Shown: positions 18,118 to 27,831 of the stretch, piece by piece
Layout: each line of letters starts with the position of its first letter
How positions within the stretch are numbered: position 1 is the stretch's first letter
From: an uncultured Prevotella sp.
GTDB lineage: Bacteria > Bacteroidota > Bacteroidia > Bacteroidales > Bacteroidaceae
DNA: 55,368 nt
Assembly (NCBI GenBank): GCA_947170725.1
Contig: CAMVUM010000021.1
Location: forward strand, 1 to 55,368
Reading direction: 5' to 3'
Program-made: the position numbers and the translations under genes
Notes under the pieces: generated by a model
Seen by the model: the letters and a program-made list of their open reading frames with translations, nothing else
What the model was told of the DNA's origin: nothing
The model's database searches: none

Positions 18118-19649
18118 ATCCGGCCAAACGCATAATAGTAAATACGACGGCTCAATACACCAAAGCCATTATCAATATATGCCTGTCTCTATACTCTACG
18201 AGATTGGTATTGGAGGCTTTGGATGTCTGCGACTACGGTATATATTCGGTTGTCGCAGGCATCATCGGTATATTGGGATATCTGACAAATTCGCTTGTTG
18301 TCACAACTCAACGCTATCTGTCATACTATTATGGTTCTGGAGATTCCATATACGTAAAAAAAGTTTTTGCCAACAGTATGCTGATACATATCATCATAAG
18401 TATTGTTTTCTGCATACTGTTTTTGTCCCTTAAACCTTTTCTCATCGACAGTTTTTTGAACATAGACCCCGAAAGGATCGTTGCTGCCGGATATGTCTAC
18501 ATAATAACTGTGGGCATGCTTATGATTACGCTCATAACAACGCCATTCAAGGCCTTGCTCATTGCACGGGAAAATATAGTTTACATCTCTGCAATAGAAA
18601 TATTTGATGGTATATTGAAACTTGCGCTTGCAATCACGCTCATGGCTATTGGATTGGACAAATTGATATTCTACTCTATTGGTATATTTGCGGTGCTTGC
18701 CGTAAATTTCACTCTTTATGCCGCATATTGCATGATGAAATACGAAGAGAGTCATATCACGTTCAAGAGTAACCCCATCGACAAAAAATGTATGAGACAA
18801 ATAATTGGATTTGCCGGGTGGACAACTTTCGGGATGCTTGCCGGCATGTGCCAGACACAAGGAACGGCTATTGTTCTCAACAAATTTTTCGGCACTGTAA
18901 TGAATGCAGCTTTTGGAATAGCATCACAAGTAAACGGTGCGGTAAGATTTGTGTCCACATCTGTTCTGAACGCAATGAATCCACAGATAATGAAAGCAGA
19001 GGGAGCCGGAGACAGACAGGGCATGCTCAGACTTGCCGGCAAGGAAAGCAAGTTCTCAACTGCATTAATGATGATTATCTCCATACCGATAATTGCCGAG
19101 ACACCGGCGATACTCGCATTTTGGCTGAAAGAAGTCCCACCACACACCGTACTGTTCTGCAGGGCATTGATGCTTGCTTTCATCGTTGACCAACTGACAT
19201 TAGGACTCCATGCTGCCAACCAGGCTACAGGAAAAATACGCTGCTATTCAATATTGACAACGGTTCCGAAAATAATGATCATACCTATCATGTGGATTGT
19301 GTTCAAAAATGACTATCCTGTAAGCATTGCCATGTATTGTTATGTGGGCATCGAATTATTGGTTTCCTTATTTCGAATACCATATATGAAAATATCAGCA
19401 GGACTCAATATTCATTATTATATTAAGACGGTTATACTCCCTCTGACTCCGTTATGTATAATAATGTGTCTGTCAAGCATGACCTTAATGAAAGTAATGA
19501 ACTTCAACTTTAGTTTTGTCGTATCGTCAATATGCTCTGCTATTATAGGTGTCATCACCATGTGGATTACGACATTGGACAAAAAGGAACGGGAATTCGC
19601 AAGAAATATTATAAAATCTCATTTACCAAATGGTAATAGACATAAGTAA
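18114..19649 (+). CDS. Polysaccharide repeat-unit flippase (Wzx/MATE-like)
   Basis: This 511-aa protein begins MNPAKRIIVNTTAQYTKAII at an ATG overlapping the wzz stop. It contains about twelve to fourteen hydrophobic segments with the MurJ/Wzx layout. The N-terminal YSTRLVLEALDVCDYGIYSV and the central NKFFGTVMNAAFGIASQVNG stretches are typical of Bacteroidota lipopolysaccharide/polysaccharide flippases. It should move undecaprenyl-linked repeat units across the inner membrane. Its 3' end overlaps the polymerase gene by 20 bases, a second coupled junction in this operon. Confidence 0.9.
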   Translation: MNPAKRIIVNTTAQYTKAIINICLSLYSTRLVLEALDVCDYGIYSVVAGIIGILGYLTNSLVVTTQRYLSYYYGSGDSIYVKKVFANSMLIHIIISIVFCILFLSLKPFLIDSFLNIDPERIVAAGYVYIITVGMLMITLITTPFKALLIARENIVYISAIEIFDGILKLALAITLMAIGLDKLIFYSIGIFAVLAVNFTLYAAYCMMKYEESHITFKSNPIDKKCMRQIIGFAGWTTFGMLAGMCQTQGTAIVLNKFFGTVMNAAFGIASQVNGAVRFVSTSVLNAMNPQIMKAEGAGDRQGMLRLAGKESKFSTALMMIISIPIIAETPAILAFWLKEVPPHTVLFCRALMLAFIVDQLTLGLHAANQATGKIRCYSILTTVPKIMIIPIMWIVFKNDYPVSIAMYCYVGIELLVSLFRIPYMKISAGLNIHYYIKTVILPLTPLCIIMCLSSMTLMKVMNFNFSFVVSSICSAIIGVITMWITTLDKKEREFARNIIKSHLPNGNRHK

Positions 19650-20886
19650 ATTGTATTTAATTCGTAAATCAGACATCGTAAATTGTCTGTTTTATGCTGC
19701 TGTCTTGCTGGCATTCTTCGGTTCCATGCGGGTTTGGTTTTTATTGCCACTCACTTCATATTATCCAGTGATTGCCAGTTTTCTTGCAATAGGAGCTGTC
19801 ATCATATCAAATTCGATGGAAAAGAATCTCTTTACTAATAAGAACTTTCTTTTCCCTATATTAAGCTATCTGATATTAGCGCTATATCAGGCTATTGTCA
19901 ATGAAAGCAACATAAATGCATATATAACAGCATTATTTAATACTGTTATATTCTATATCATATTTACATGCGACAAAACAAGACACTTTCGCATTTCCAC
20001 TGTAATCTCCAAGACATTGGGATGGATATTATTATTCTCCATATCTGCATTTTTTCTTTATATAATTGGATTTCCACTTCCATACAGCAATTTGACTTAC
20101 AATGAAGATTTCTACAGTTTTTCCAACTACTATTTCTTTTTGTTAGACGACCGTAGCCTGTTTGCCATAATACCCAGATTCCAGTCCATTTTTCTTGAGC
20201 CGACATATTTAGGCAGTACCACTGCATTGCTACTTCAAACACAGAGAGGGCATTGGAAAAAATGGTATAACGTACTTATGATTATCGGATTGCTCATTTC
20301 GTTCTCTCTCGCCGGCTACGCCTATTTCACTGCTATTATATTCCTTAATCTTTGGACTGATGGTAAGAAAATAGTCAAAAAGGCATTGATATGTATAGCT
20401 GTCATAGCTATGACAATAGGAGGTTCATTCGTTTATAACAATGGAGACAATCTTCTACATAACCTTATAATTCTTCGATTGGAAATAGACGACGGCGAAC
20501 TTGCTGGAAACAATCGTGTCTCAGAAGGATTTGATGCTGAATATGAAGGCTATCTTGAAAGTTCGGACATCATCTTTGGCAGAGATTATGACACCAGATT
20601 TTTCGGAGATTCCGGATACAAAGTTTATCTATTCGATTATGGAATAGCAGGTGTCATACTTCTCTTTATTTTCTATGGCTCATCATTTATAAATGCCAGC
20701 AATAGACGTGCAATGATTTCTGCCTGGATTTTGTTCCTTTTGATATGGGGAGTTGATGGATTTGTCTTATGGTTCGGACGATTCATTCCTCTATATCTTA
20801 CAGCCTATAGCACATCCTCATCAGAAAAAGAAACAGAACAAAAGACAGAAAAAGAACTAATAACCTCTGAAAAAACAATATCATGA
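19630..20886 (+). CDS. Probable polysaccharide polymerase (Wzy-like)
   Basis: This 418-aa protein has roughly ten hydrophobic segments and a large polar loop (about residues 280-325, EIDDGELAGNNRVSEGFDAE) before the final membrane helices. That topology is characteristic of Wzy polymerases, whose sequences are otherwise poorly conserved. Position strengthens the call: it is the only many-helix protein left after the flippase, and every Wzx/Wzy locus needs one. The start overlaps wzx by 20 bases and the stop overlaps the next ATG (ATGA at 20883-20886). Its charged cytoplasmic tail (SEKETEQKTEKEL) is unusual but has no evident meaning. Confidence 0.75.
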   Translation: MVIDISKLYLIRKSDIVNCLFYAAVLLAFFGSMRVWFLLPLTSYYPVIASFLAIGAVIISNSMEKNLFTNKNFLFPILSYLILALYQAIVNESNINAYITALFNTVIFYIIFTCDKTRHFRISTVISKTLGWILLFSISAFFLYIIGFPLPYSNLTYNEDFYSFSNYYFFLLDDRSLFAIIPRFQSIFLEPTYLGSTTALLLQTQRGHWKKWYNVLMIIGLLISFSLAGYAYFTAIIFLNLWTDGKKIVKKALICIAVIAMTIGGSFVYNNGDNLLHNLIILRLEIDDGELAGNNRVSEGFDAEYEGYLESSDIIFGRDYDTRFFGDSGYKVYLFDYGIAGVILLFIFYGSSFINASNRRAMISAWILFLLIWGVDGFVLWFGRFIPLYLTAYSTSSSEKETEQKTEKELITSEKTIS

Positions 20887-22046
20887 AAGTAGCATATATT
20901 CTCAATTCCACATTATCACTTGGCGGCGCATCCAAGGCTTTCAAGACATTGGTTAACGGATTAAAAAAACAAAACATATCTGTCTGTGTTATCCTGCCTG
21001 AGAAGAAAGATTTGTATTACGAGATAATGGATATGGGATTACCCGTATTCGCTACTACTTTCAGAAACAATACTTATCCATATCTCAGAACTTTCAAAGA
21101 TTTTGTGATGTTTATTCCACGACTATTAGGAAGATTCATCTCAAATAAAATAGCTGTTGGAAAGATTACAAAATGGCTTACGGAACAAAACGTTGATATA
21201 ATACATAGCAATGTAGGTGTAATCAATGTTGGATTCTTTGCTGCATGCAAACTTAACATTCCACACGTTTATCATATAAGAGAATATGGTGATTTAGATT
21301 TTGGCATGCATTATTTTCCTGTCAAGAACGCCTTTTACACACAATTAAACAAACCGAATTCGTATTCTATTTGTATAACAAGAAACATACAACAATACCA
21401 TAAACAAGATAAAAAACAAACTTCAAGAGTCATATACGACGGAATATGTGCTGAGAAAAAGCAGATGCCATGGTGCAAGAAGGAATCATTCTTCTTATTT
21501 GCCGGTAGAATAGAATCGGCAAAAGGACTTGATTTTCTCTTGGATGCTTATGCCAAATATATAAAAACGTCCGACATCGTCATTCCATTGCACATTGCAG
21601 GAGAAGCAACAAACAACAAATATCTGGCAACTATAAATAAAAAAATAAATGATTACCAAATAGGGAAGCATATAGAATTCATCGGCATGCGTCAGGATAT
21701 TGAGCAGATTATGCAGAAAGCCACGGCTATTATTATAGCATCACCTTCAGAAGGCTTTGGACTGTGTATGACAGAAGCAATGTTCAACGGATGTCTGGTT
21801 ATCGGCCGCAACACAAGCGGAACCAAAGAACAGATGGACAACGGCTATAATATTACAAAACAAGAAATAGCCTTACGCTATAACACTAAAGGAGAATTAT
21901 CCGAGCACCTCGTTACCGTATCACACATGTCGGAGTCTGATATTTACAAATATACAGAAAGAGCTTTCGCTGTTGTGAACTCATTATATACAAAAGAGGC
22001 AACAGCAAATCAAGTAACAGCATTTTATAATGAAATACTAAAATGA
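20883..22046 (+). CDS. Glycosyltransferase family 4 protein
   Basis: This 387-aa GT-B fold enzyme has an N-terminal acceptor domain (NSTLSLGGASKAFKTLVNGL) and a C-terminal donor domain containing FLFAGRIESAKGLDFLLDAY and the E-x7-E motif SEGFGLCMTEAMFNG. GT4 enzymes are retaining transferases using nucleotide-activated sugars at the inner face of the membrane. It should add one sugar to the lipid-linked repeat unit; donor and linkage cannot be read. Start and stop both overlap neighbouring genes by 4 bases. Confidence 0.9.
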   Translation: MKVAYILNSTLSLGGASKAFKTLVNGLKKQNISVCVILPEKKDLYYEIMDMGLPVFATTFRNNTYPYLRTFKDFVMFIPRLLGRFISNKIAVGKITKWLTEQNVDIIHSNVGVINVGFFAACKLNIPHVYHIREYGDLDFGMHYFPVKNAFYTQLNKPNSYSICITRNIQQYHKQDKKQTSRVIYDGICAEKKQMPWCKKESFFLFAGRIESAKGLDFLLDAYAKYIKTSDIVIPLHIAGEATNNKYLATINKKINDYQIGKHIEFIGMRQDIEQIMQKATAIIIASPSEGFGLCMTEAMFNGCLVIGRNTSGTKEQMDNGYNITKQEIALRYNTKGELSEHLVTVSHMSESDIYKYTERAFAVVNSLYTKEATANQVTAFYNEILK

Positions 22047-22675
22047 TACGATACATCAAACTTATCGCCGAATTTATCGGAAAGATTCTTTCATACATAC
22101 ATCTTAGAAGGATTTCAAACGTTATTAAGCCCATTATCTCGCACATCTATACAGGTATGATTCGCAATGAATTCCAACACTTAGGCTGTGACTCCGTCAT
22201 ATCCTACAGGGCCAAAAAGCTGAAAGGCATGAATCATATATCCGTTGGAAATAACGCACAATTCAGTGATGGGATCACTCTGACGGCATGGGATTCATAC
22301 ATGGACATAAAATATAATCCCAGTATAGTAATTGGAGACAATTGCCGGTTCGGTTCAAACTCGCACATATCGGCAATAAACAGTATCAAAATCGGGAATA
22401 ACCTGCTTACCGGCTCTAACGTTCTCATAACGGACAATGCACACGGTAAATCCGATAATGAGACCGCATGCACTCCCCCGAGCAAACGTACACTGTTCAG
22501 TAAAGGTCCTATATACATAGGAAACAATGTTTGGATTGGCAACAACGTTTGCATTTTGCCTGGAGTAAAGATTGGAGACGGCGTTATTATCGGAGCCAAC
22601 AGTGTCGTCACAAAAGACATTCCAGCCTACACGATTGCAGCAGGAATTCCCGCTAAAGTAATAGAAACAAAATAA
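22043..22675 (+). CDS. Hexapeptide-repeat acyltransferase (WbbJ/serine acetyltransferase-like)
   Basis: This is a 210-aa protein. From about residue 65 onward it shows left-handed beta-helix hexapeptide repeats (IGNNVWIGNNVCILPGVKIG, DGVIIGANSVVTKDIPAYT), ending in the family's usual IAAGIPAKVI. A catalytic His is expected in the DNAHGKSD stretch. Such enzymes O-acetylate sugars in polysaccharide loci using acetyl-CoA. It overlaps the upstream glycosyltransferase by 4 bases and is 8 bases ahead of the WbsX-like gene. Confidence 0.9.
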   Translation: MIRYIKLIAEFIGKILSYIHLRRISNVIKPIISHIYTGMIRNEFQHLGCDSVISYRAKKLKGMNHISVGNNAQFSDGITLTAWDSYMDIKYNPSIVIGDNCRFGSNSHISAINSIKIGNNLLTGSNVLITDNAHGKSDNETACTPPSKRTLFSKGPIYIGNNVWIGNNVCILPGVKIGDGVIIGANSVVTKDIPAYTIAAGIPAKVIETK

Positions 22676-22683
22676 ATGTATAT

Positions 22684-23835
22684 ATGAAACCACGTATAAT
22701 CGCATTATATCTGCCACAATTCCACCCAATTCCTGAAAATGACGAATGGTGGGGACCTGGATTCACGGAATGGACAAACGTTGCTAAAGCAAAACCACTT
22801 TTTAAAGGACACTATCAGCCAAGAATTCCAGCGGATTTAGGATTCTACGATTTGCGCCTTCCTGAGGTTAGAGAACAGCAGGCAGAGCTTGCACGTGAAG
22901 CAGGAATCGAGGGATTCTGCTATTATCATTATTGGTTCGGCAACGGGAAACAGTTGCTTGAACGGCCGTTCAATGAAGTTCTTGCATCAGGCAAGCCTGA
23001 TTTCCCTTTCTGCTTGTGCTGGGCCAACCATGACTGGACAAATAAAACTTGGACCAAAGGAAAAAATCACCGACGAGATTCCACTATCGTAAAAATGACA
23101 TATTCAATGGAAGATCACATTCTCCATTTCCATCATTTGCTGCCGGCTTTTTTGGACAAACGGTATATAACCGTAGACGGCAAACCTATTTTTGGAATAT
23201 GGGCACCTAATGATTTTCCCGAAGTGAAGACTTTCATCAATACATGGCAGAATTTAGCAAAAGAAAATGGACTTCCCGGAATTCATTTTGTGGGCTATAC
23301 AGTAAATTCTTCCGGCCGGTCCGCTCAAGGAAACAAACTTTCTCTTTGGGCCACAGACGAGGCGGCTATACATTATAAAAAGATTCTTGATATGGGGTTT
23401 GATGCAGTCATGTCTTCCGGACTCTCCAGAGCGCAATCTATCGTGAAGGGCAGAACAAGGATGCTTTTATACTACCTATCAAAAAACAGTTTCTTACCAA
23501 CGTCCAACCGTTGTGATTATGAAGCCGTGATGAAAAACTATTATGTGAAGGAGGATTCTTGGGAAAATGTATATCCAACCCTACTCCCTCAATGGGACCG
23601 TACTCCAAGAGCAGGTATTGCAACCAACCCTTTAATCAACAGTAATCCTCAAAAATTTCAAAAGTCAGTAGAGGAAGCTATCAAGCTCATTAGCGAGAAA
23701 CAGCCAGAGCACCAGATTCTTTTTCTGAAAGCATGGAATGAATGGGGGGAAGGAAACTATGTAGAACCAGATTTGCGTTATGGACATGGCTGGCTTGACG
23801 CTATAAGAGATGCTGTATCTGCCGTTAATACCTAA
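22684..23835 (+). CDS. WbsX-like (GH99-related) polysaccharide locus protein
   Basis: This 383-aa protein opens with the WbsX signature IIALYLPQFHPIPENDEWWG followed by GFTEWTNVAKAKPLFKGHYQ, and later FCYYHYWF, LCWANHDWTNKTW and LFLKAWNEWGEGNYVEPD. WbsX proteins resemble glycoside hydrolase family 99 and occur in capsule and O-antigen clusters as predicted glycosyltransferases or sugar-processing enzymes; their reaction is unsettled. There is no signal peptide, so it should act in the cytoplasm. It ends the tightly coupled part of the operon; 217 bases without a gene follow. Confidence 0.88.
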   Translation: MKPRIIALYLPQFHPIPENDEWWGPGFTEWTNVAKAKPLFKGHYQPRIPADLGFYDLRLPEVREQQAELAREAGIEGFCYYHYWFGNGKQLLERPFNEVLASGKPDFPFCLCWANHDWTNKTWTKGKNHRRDSTIVKMTYSMEDHILHFHHLLPAFLDKRYITVDGKPIFGIWAPNDFPEVKTFINTWQNLAKENGLPGIHFVGYTVNSSGRSAQGNKLSLWATDEAAIHYKKILDMGFDAVMSSGLSRAQSIVKGRTRMLLYYLSKNSFLPTSNRCDYEAVMKNYYVKEDSWENVYPTLLPQWDRTPRAGIATNPLINSNPQKFQKSVEEAIKLISEKQPEHQILFLKAWNEWGEGNYVEPDLRYGHGWLDAIRDAVSAVNT

Positions 23836-24052
23836 ATCAAAATTCTGGCAGCATATAAATATATACAATAAGCATCAACAAATATTTTCTTCAGCCAATA
23901 AATAAGCCCATTTTTAAAACGTGTGTCTTTTAATAATAAGATTACACGAACTGTCTTTAACCCACATTCCATACATTGGCAGTCCACGAAACGAAAAATA
24001 AAGAAACGACATAGTTCAAGTTTCACCTGAAACTAATAAAACCATAAAAGCA

Positions 24053-25108
24053 ATGCACAGAATATCAGTCATAGGACATTTCGGATTCGGAGGTGAATAT
24101 CTTGACGGCCAAACCATCAAGACAAGAATTGTTGCAGGAGAACTGCGAAAAAGATTCGGAAAAGAAGACGTTTCTTTTCATGACACTCATGGAGGATGGT
24201 CATTTCTCTTTAGGATGCCTTTCGTGATATTCCTGATAATGTGCAACAGCCAAAACATCATAATGCTACCGGCCCACAAAGGCCTGCGCATGATTACGCC
24301 CGTCATCATCATGCTCAATTTTTTCTTTAGGCGTAGTCTTCATTATGTCGTCATAGGCGGCTGGTTGCCCGAAATGCTGTCAAACAGTCGTTTTCTGCGC
24401 ATGCTTCTAAAGAAATACGACAGTATTCTTGTTGAGACCCGGTCAATGCTCGAACGCATGACATCTATGGGATTTAGAAATGTCAAGGTGATGCCAAATT
24501 GTAAAAAGCTGCATATCGCCAGCCTTTCCGAAATACCCACATTCACAAAACCCACATACAAACTATGCACATTCTCAAGAGTTATCAAGGAAAAAGGCAT
24601 TGAGGACGCCATTGAGGCCGTGAAAAAATGTAATGCCTCATTAGGCTTTACAGCATTCACTCTCGATATATACGGTCAGGTCGGCAAAGAATATCAGCAA
24701 AGATTCAACGATATAATGAAAAACCAACCGGATTATATCAGATATGGAGGATGCATCAGATATTCCGGAAGCACTGATATTCTGAAAAACTATTTTGCAC
24801 TACTTTTCCCTACATACTATGCCGGGGAATGTTTTGCAGGAACCATCATCGACGCATTTGCAGCCGGACTGCCTGTTATTGCTTCTGACTGGCACGATAA
24901 TAAAAACATCATCGCCCACCGGCATACCGGTATCATCTATCCTGTTGGCTCAACCGAATCACTTATAGAAATACTTATTGAAGCAGCAAAAACACCTGCT
25001 ATAATAAACAACATGCGCCAGTCGTGCCTCAATGAAGCGGAAAAATATCAGCCGGAAGTAGTCATAGACATATTGGAATCCGCATTAAGACCAATGGAAC
25101 GATATTGA
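24053..25108 (+). CDS. Glycosyltransferase family 4 protein
   Basis: This 351-aa protein has GT4 features: an N-terminal ISVIGHFGFGGEYLDGQTIK, the donor-domain motif TFSRVIKEKGIEDAIEAVKK, and YYAGECFAGTIIDAFAAGLP, where the E-x7-E motif is altered (the second acidic residue is Asp). It lies 217 bases after the WbsX-like gene, without a clear promoter between, so it may be read through from the main EPS operon. It converges on the GH16 gene, with only 5 bases between the two stops. Confidence 0.88.
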   Translation: MHRISVIGHFGFGGEYLDGQTIKTRIVAGELRKRFGKEDVSFHDTHGGWSFLFRMPFVIFLIMCNSQNIIMLPAHKGLRMITPVIIMLNFFFRRSLHYVVIGGWLPEMLSNSRFLRMLLKKYDSILVETRSMLERMTSMGFRNVKVMPNCKKLHIASLSEIPTFTKPTYKLCTFSRVIKEKGIEDAIEAVKKCNASLGFTAFTLDIYGQVGKEYQQRFNDIMKNQPDYIRYGGCIRYSGSTDILKNYFALLFPTYYAGECFAGTIIDAFAAGLPVIASDWHDNKNIIAHRHTGIIYPVGSTESLIEILIEAAKTPAIINNMRQSCLNEAEKYQPEVVIDILESALRPMERY

Positions 25109-25113
25109 ATCAT

Positions 25114-25947
25114 TCATCTTTTCACCTTCTGATATACCCTGACCCAGTCAAATTCCGTCTCATAGATTTCGTCGACATCTGTCTCCATTCCTTTGCTACT
25201 GCCGTCACCGACACTTTGGTTCAATATGAGGAAAAACGGCCTGTTGAACGTCCATTGTCCGTCAGAAAGCATTTGATAGTCTGTAGATTTTTCATATACG
25301 GCAGTTGTCTTGCCGTCTATCGTGAAAACAAGTCTTTCCGGCGACCATTCCAAGCCATACACATGCCACCGTCTAACAGGAATCTGTTCTCTAAAGGTAT
25401 TCTTCGGTCCCTTTTTATTCAGATTTACCGTCAGATGATTATGCACCGAATGCTGGACTATTCCCAAATTTCCGCATGATTCAAATATGTCTATTTCTCC
25501 ATAAGGTTTGCCTATATTCCTATCTTCCGGTTTCATCCATACCGCAGGAAAATTACCGGATTTATTGTTCGTACGCAACTTCACTTCTACTTTTCCATAA
25601 AGAAAAGAAAACTTCCCTGCCGTTTCTATAGCTCCTGTCAGCATCTTCGCCGTATCATTAGGTTCCGTCCTGTTCGGTATAGCACGGCATACCAACTTTC
25701 CATTCCTGATATACACCACGTCTTTCGAATCACTTATCCATCTGTTCCAAACAGCCCCATATCTCTGCGCCCTACTCCATTTCGCACTGTCTGGCTGACA
25801 CCCATCCGGTAAATCGAACTCATCTGAAAAAACCAACCTGAAAGTGTTTTCTTTTGATGCCTTTCCTGTCATGGAGTCTGACGACAGAAACATCAGACAC
25901 ATTATTATAAGACTAAAGAACCTTACCATTATCTTCACTATTGACAA
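25114..25947 (-). CDS. Secreted glycoside hydrolase family 16 enzyme
   Basis: This 277-aa protein has an N-terminal signal peptide (KIMVRFFSLIIMCLMFLSSD). The GH16 core contains LVFSDEFDLPDG, GAIETAGKFSFLYGKVEVKL and the catalytic E-x-D-x-x-E motif GEIDIFES (about residues 165-172), followed by HVYGLEWSPERLVFTIDG. GH16 enzymes cut beta-glucans, galactans and similar backbones. Placed inside the EPS locus, it may trim, size or release the exported polymer, as hydrolases do in succinoglycan loci. A start at the internal ATG 25929 is likely, since the promoter box at 25968-25975 leaves little leader before 25947. Confidence 0.9.
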   Translation of the reverse strand: MSIVKIMVRFFSLIIMCLMFLSSDSMTGKASKENTFRLVFSDEFDLPDGCQPDSAKWSRAQRYGAVWNRWISDSKDVVYIRNGKLVCRAIPNRTEPNDTAKMLTGAIETAGKFSFLYGKVEVKLRTNNKSGNFPAVWMKPEDRNIGKPYGEIDIFESCGNLGIVQHSVHNHLTVNLNKKGPKNTFREQIPVRRWHVYGLEWSPERLVFTIDGKTTAVYEKSTDYQMLSDGQWTFNRPFFLILNQSVGDGSSKGMETDVDEIYETEFDWVRVYQKVKR

Positions 25948-25967
25948 ATTATAATTCTACATTAATG

Positions 25968-25975
25968 CAAACTTA
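25968..25975 (-). promoter_or_regulatory. Promoter -7 box of the GH16 gene
   Basis: CAAACTTA on the plus strand reads TAAGTTTG on the minus strand, an exact TAnnTTTG match, 21-40 bases upstream of the two possible start codons. A -33 TTTG is not evident. Confidence 0.4.
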
Positions 25976-26133
25976 CATGTTTTTTTTGAAACCAGCATCT
26001 GTTTTTAAGAAAAAGAGTAAAACAAGAATACAATTTGTATTAGAAATGAAAGACAATGTCCAATTATATTTTGCAAAAGCATCACAAAGCCGATTATTAA
26101 TAACAAATACTTTTTATATACATATTTTTTCAT

Positions 26134-26141
26134 TACCTTTG
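26134..26141 (+). promoter_or_regulatory. Promoter -7 box of the family 2 glycosyltransferase gene
   Basis: TACCTTTG followed by C matches TAnnTTTG. A T-rich TTTT lies about 20 bases upstream. The leader to the ATG at 26233 would be about 85 bases. This makes the GT2 gene a separate transcription unit from the main EPS operon. Confidence 0.5.
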
Positions 26142-26232
26142 CAAAAGATAGCGACACCTGGCAAATTTGCGACCCTGCTTGCACATCACGTCCGTTTCGC
26201 TCTGTCTGTGCACTTAAATTAATAAGAAACAA

Positions 26233-27054
26233 ATGGAACAAGAGTTAGTTTCAGTCATTATGCCGACCCATAATGCCAGCAAGTTTGTTGCCGGCAGTAT
26301 TGAGAGTATTCTGAACCAAACTTATTCCAATCTGGAACTCCTCATTACCGACGACGGTTCCACTGACAAGCGTACCATTGACATCATAAACAATTTCAGT
26401 CTGAGAGATTCCAGAGTGAAAGTGATGCTGCTCAACGGGAACCACGGCCCGGGATACACCCGCAACAAATCCATAGAGAGAGCCAAAGGACGATACATAG
26501 CTTTCTGTGACAGCGACGACAGATGGTTTCCGGAGAAACTTGAAAAACAGATTGACTTCATGAAATCCAAAGGATGTGCGCTCAGTTGCACATCATATAT
26601 AATATGTGATGATGAAGACAACGAGACCGGAATCAATATGGCTTTGGAAAGAATTTCATTCGACATGATGAAACGCGACAACAAGATTGGTTGCTTGACC
26701 GCCATATATGACACCCAGATACTTGGAGGAAAGTTCTACATGCCCACGATACGCAAACGTCAGGACTGGGCGCTTTTCCTCACCATCATCAAGAAATGCC
26801 ACATTGCATACGGCATCACTACACCACTGGCCTACTACCGTCACCGCAACAATTCGGTGTCAAACAAAAAACTGGCACTGATAAAATACAACATCAAAGT
26901 CTACGAACAGATTCTCGGCTTCAGCAGATTCAAGGCCGTCATGTATTTCTTTATCTTCTTCCTGCCAACATATTATGCCAAGATAAGGAAACGGAAACGC
27001 GACAGCACAGCTTACATCAGCAAATATAAAAAGACAAATAATCCATCCGCTTGA
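26233..27054 (+). CDS. Glycosyltransferase family 2 protein
   Basis: This 273-aa GT-A enzyme begins ELVSVIMPTHNASKFVAGSI with the metal-binding DDGSTD motif at about 37-42, FCDSDDRW at about 95 and a later RKRQDWALFLTI block. These are features of inverting GT2 transferases. It should add a sugar to the lipid-linked unit from a nucleotide donor; the linkage is unknown. Its last codons form the left arm of a strong bidirectional terminator shared with the convergent sugar transferase gene. Confidence 0.9.
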   Translation: MEQELVSVIMPTHNASKFVAGSIESILNQTYSNLELLITDDGSTDKRTIDIINNFSLRDSRVKVMLLNGNHGPGYTRNKSIERAKGRYIAFCDSDDRWFPEKLEKQIDFMKSKGCALSCTSYIICDDEDNETGINMALERISFDMMKRDNKIGCLTAIYDTQILGGKFYMPTIRKRQDWALFLTIIKKCHIAYGITTPLAYYRHRNNSVSNKKLALIKYNIKVYEQILGFSRFKAVMYFFIFFLPTYYAKIRKRKRDSTAYISKYKKTNNPSA

Positions 27055-27088
27055 CAAGATATACAGCGCGATGGATTATTTGTCTTTT
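27028..27088. terminator. Long bidirectional terminator between convergent EPS units
   Basis: The arms at 27028-27050 and 27068-27088 are inverse copies over about 20 bp with one bulged base (core AAAAGACAAATAATCCATC and its complement). A runs on one side and TTTT on the other allow termination from both directions. The left arm is within the 3' end of the GT2 coding region. Confidence 0.8.
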
Positions 27089-27125
27089 ATCCGTTCTTAT
27101 ATCAATGATTCCGTCTTTGAATCTC

Positions 27126-27719
27126 TCAGAACTTCTTTCCGAACACAATGCTCACAAACGTCTTGAAAAGAATCTTGGCGTCCGTCAGCAGCGAATAGTG
27201 CTCCAGATAATAGAGGTCGTACTCCAAGCGGCGGAGCATCTTCTCCATCGTGTCGGTATAGCCGTTGTAGAGCGTGGCGTATGATGTCACGCCCGGGCGG
27301 ATCTTATATAACAGCTCATAACGGCTGTCGTGCTCCATGATCTGGTCTATGAAGAACTTGCGCTCAGGACGGGGACCTATGAACGACATATCTCCCTTGA
27401 AGACGTTCCACAGCTGCGGGAGCTCGTCAAGGTGGTGTTCGCGCAGGAAACGGCCTACTTTGGTCAGCCGGTCGTCATTGTCAGAATCAAACAGAGCAGG
27501 TCCGTTCTTTTCCGCATCCATCCTCATACTTCTGAACTTATATATATAAAATGGTTTGCCATGAAGTCCAATTCTTTCTTGCGCAAAAATAGCAGTTCCG
27601 CCATCTTCCTTCTTGACAGCAAAATAACAATAGACAAAAAGCGGCGAAAAAGCAACAAGACACACGAATGCCACTGCCACATCAAACACGCGCTTTACCA
27701 CACTCTCCATTTTATTCAT
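27126..27719 (-). CDS. Initiating sugar-phosphate transferase (bacterial sugar transferase family)
   Basis: This 197-aa protein has one N-terminal membrane segment (VFDVAVAFVCLVAFSPLFVY) and the complete catalytic domain of the WcaJ/PglC class: PFYIYKFRSMRMDAEK, LREHHLDELPQLWNVFKGDM, SFIGPRPE and RPGVTSYA. It lacks the extra N-terminal helices of full-length WcaJ, so it is the short PglC-like form. It should transfer a sugar-1-phosphate from a nucleotide sugar to undecaprenyl phosphate, the committed step for the polymer. It is the last gene of the wzi operon on the opposite strand from the other EPS enzymes. Confidence 0.92.
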   Translation of the reverse strand: MNKMESVVKRVFDVAVAFVCLVAFSPLFVYCYFAVKKEDGGTAIFAQERIGLHGKPFYIYKFRSMRMDAEKNGPALFDSDNDDRLTKVGRFLREHHLDELPQLWNVFKGDMSFIGPRPERKFFIDQIMEHDSRYELLYKIRPGVTSYATLYNGYTDTMEKMLRRLEYDLYYLEHYSLLTDAKILFKTFVSIVFGKKF

Positions 27720-27831
27720 ATAGTCGTACCTGCAATATATACAAATAATATTAATTTATATATATAACTGATAATGCGGGATTATATTGTATCAATCCGA
27801 ATATAATTCTCATGACGATACATTGCTGGCC

